Part shown: positions 6,427 to 6,601 of the stretch, in pieces | Layout of the letters: each line of letters begins with the position of its first letter | Numbering within the stretch: position 1 is the stretch's first letter | Assembly (NCBI GenBank): GCA_019113455.1 | Contig: DXHG01000126.1 | Location: 1-6,601, forward strand | DNA: 6,601 nt | Direction of reading: 5' to 3' | DNA from: Candidatus Treponema faecavium | GTDB lineage: Bacteria; Spirochaetota; Spirochaetia; Treponematales; Treponemataceae | Notes under the pieces: model-generated | What the model was told of the DNA's origin: nothing | Databases searched by the model: none | What the model saw: the letters and a program-made list of their open reading frames with translations, nothing else | Translations under genes and position numbers: made by a program

Positions 6427-6601
6427 TCACTCAGCGGCGACCGCTTCGGCAAGCGTTTCTCCGCGCTGCTCAAGCACGGAGATGTCCGCCTGCGACGGCA
6501 GCCCCTGCCACTCAAACGGTTCGATATGGTTCCATTTGAGCGGGGCGACAGCCTCGTCGTATTCCTTTTTCGCGCCGCCGATCCAGCCCCAGCTGCCGAT
6601 G
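6427..6601 (-). CDS. C-terminus of a probable A-type flavoprotein (FprA-like flavodiiron protein), partial
   Basis: Only the last 57 codons are visible, ending at the TGA at 6427-6429; the rest lies beyond the right edge. The start of the fragment, GSWGWIGGAKKEYDEAV, resembles the FGSYGWGGGAVK loop near the end of the flavodoxin domain of FprA and rubredoxin:oxygen oxidoreductases. The remainder (LPSQADISVLEQRGETLAEAV) fits the closing helix of that domain. Full-length members carry a metallo-beta-lactamase-type di-iron domain plus FMN-flavodoxin and reduce O2 or NO to water or N2O in anaerobes. The di-iron domain is not visible, so another flavodoxin-fold protein remains possible. The BI-1-family gene lies 104 bases downstream on the same strand with its own promoter. 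I saw no convincing terminator between them. Confidence 0.68.
   Translation of the reverse strand, partial: IGSWGWIGGAKKEYDEAVAPLKWNHIEPFEWQGLPSQADISVLEQRGETLAEAVAAE

Overview
The window looks like chromosomal core DNA from a GC-rich anaerobic bacterium. Anaerobic life is suggested by an oxygen-sensitive radical-SAM sulfatase maturase and by what looks like the C-terminus of an A-type flavoprotein (an O2/NO reductase family). A full-length ClpA paired with ClpS points to a Gram-negative or spirochete lineage. My best guess is a treponeme-like spirochete. That is an inference from gene content and style; no rRNA or marker gene settles it.

Layout: (1) Positions 1-2559, minus strand: clpS followed by clpA with a 4-base ATGA overlap. 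ClpA runs off the left edge and lacks only its extreme C-terminus. ClpS delivers N-degron substrates to the ClpA(P) unfoldase, so the pair is a regulated-proteolysis operon. (2) Positions 2560-2741: a divergent promoter region. (3) Positions 2742-3857, plus strand: an anaerobic sulfatase-maturating enzyme with every cluster cysteine and the catalytic Asp in place. (4) Positions 3888-5567, plus strand: a two-gene unit with its own good promoter. It holds a membrane-anchored YdcF/DUF218 protein, then (ATGA overlap) a secreted protein of unknown function. (5) Positions 5571-5600: a strong symmetric hairpin terminator serving both converging transcripts. (6) Positions 5630-6322, minus strand: a BI-1/YbhL-type seven-helix membrane protein. 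(7) Positions 6427-6601, minus strand: C-terminal tail of a probable FprA-type flavodiiron protein.

The most notable signal is in the secreted-protein gene. Its reading frame stops directly after a run of eight G. In the frame reached by adding one G (or removing two), the sequence stays open for 35 more codons and ends at a TAA only three bases before the terminator. This suggests either a phase-variable or frameshifted gene, or a homopolymer sequencing error. Other points are a promoter whose predicted start places the BI-1 mRNA start on or next to its ATG (leaderless), and a promoter inside the longest YdcF ORF that moves the start to a GTG at 3938. Three of the four promoters share the -10 hexamer TATACT.

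No mobile element, CRISPR array, tRNA or rRNA was seen, and I found no convincing new multi-gene system.
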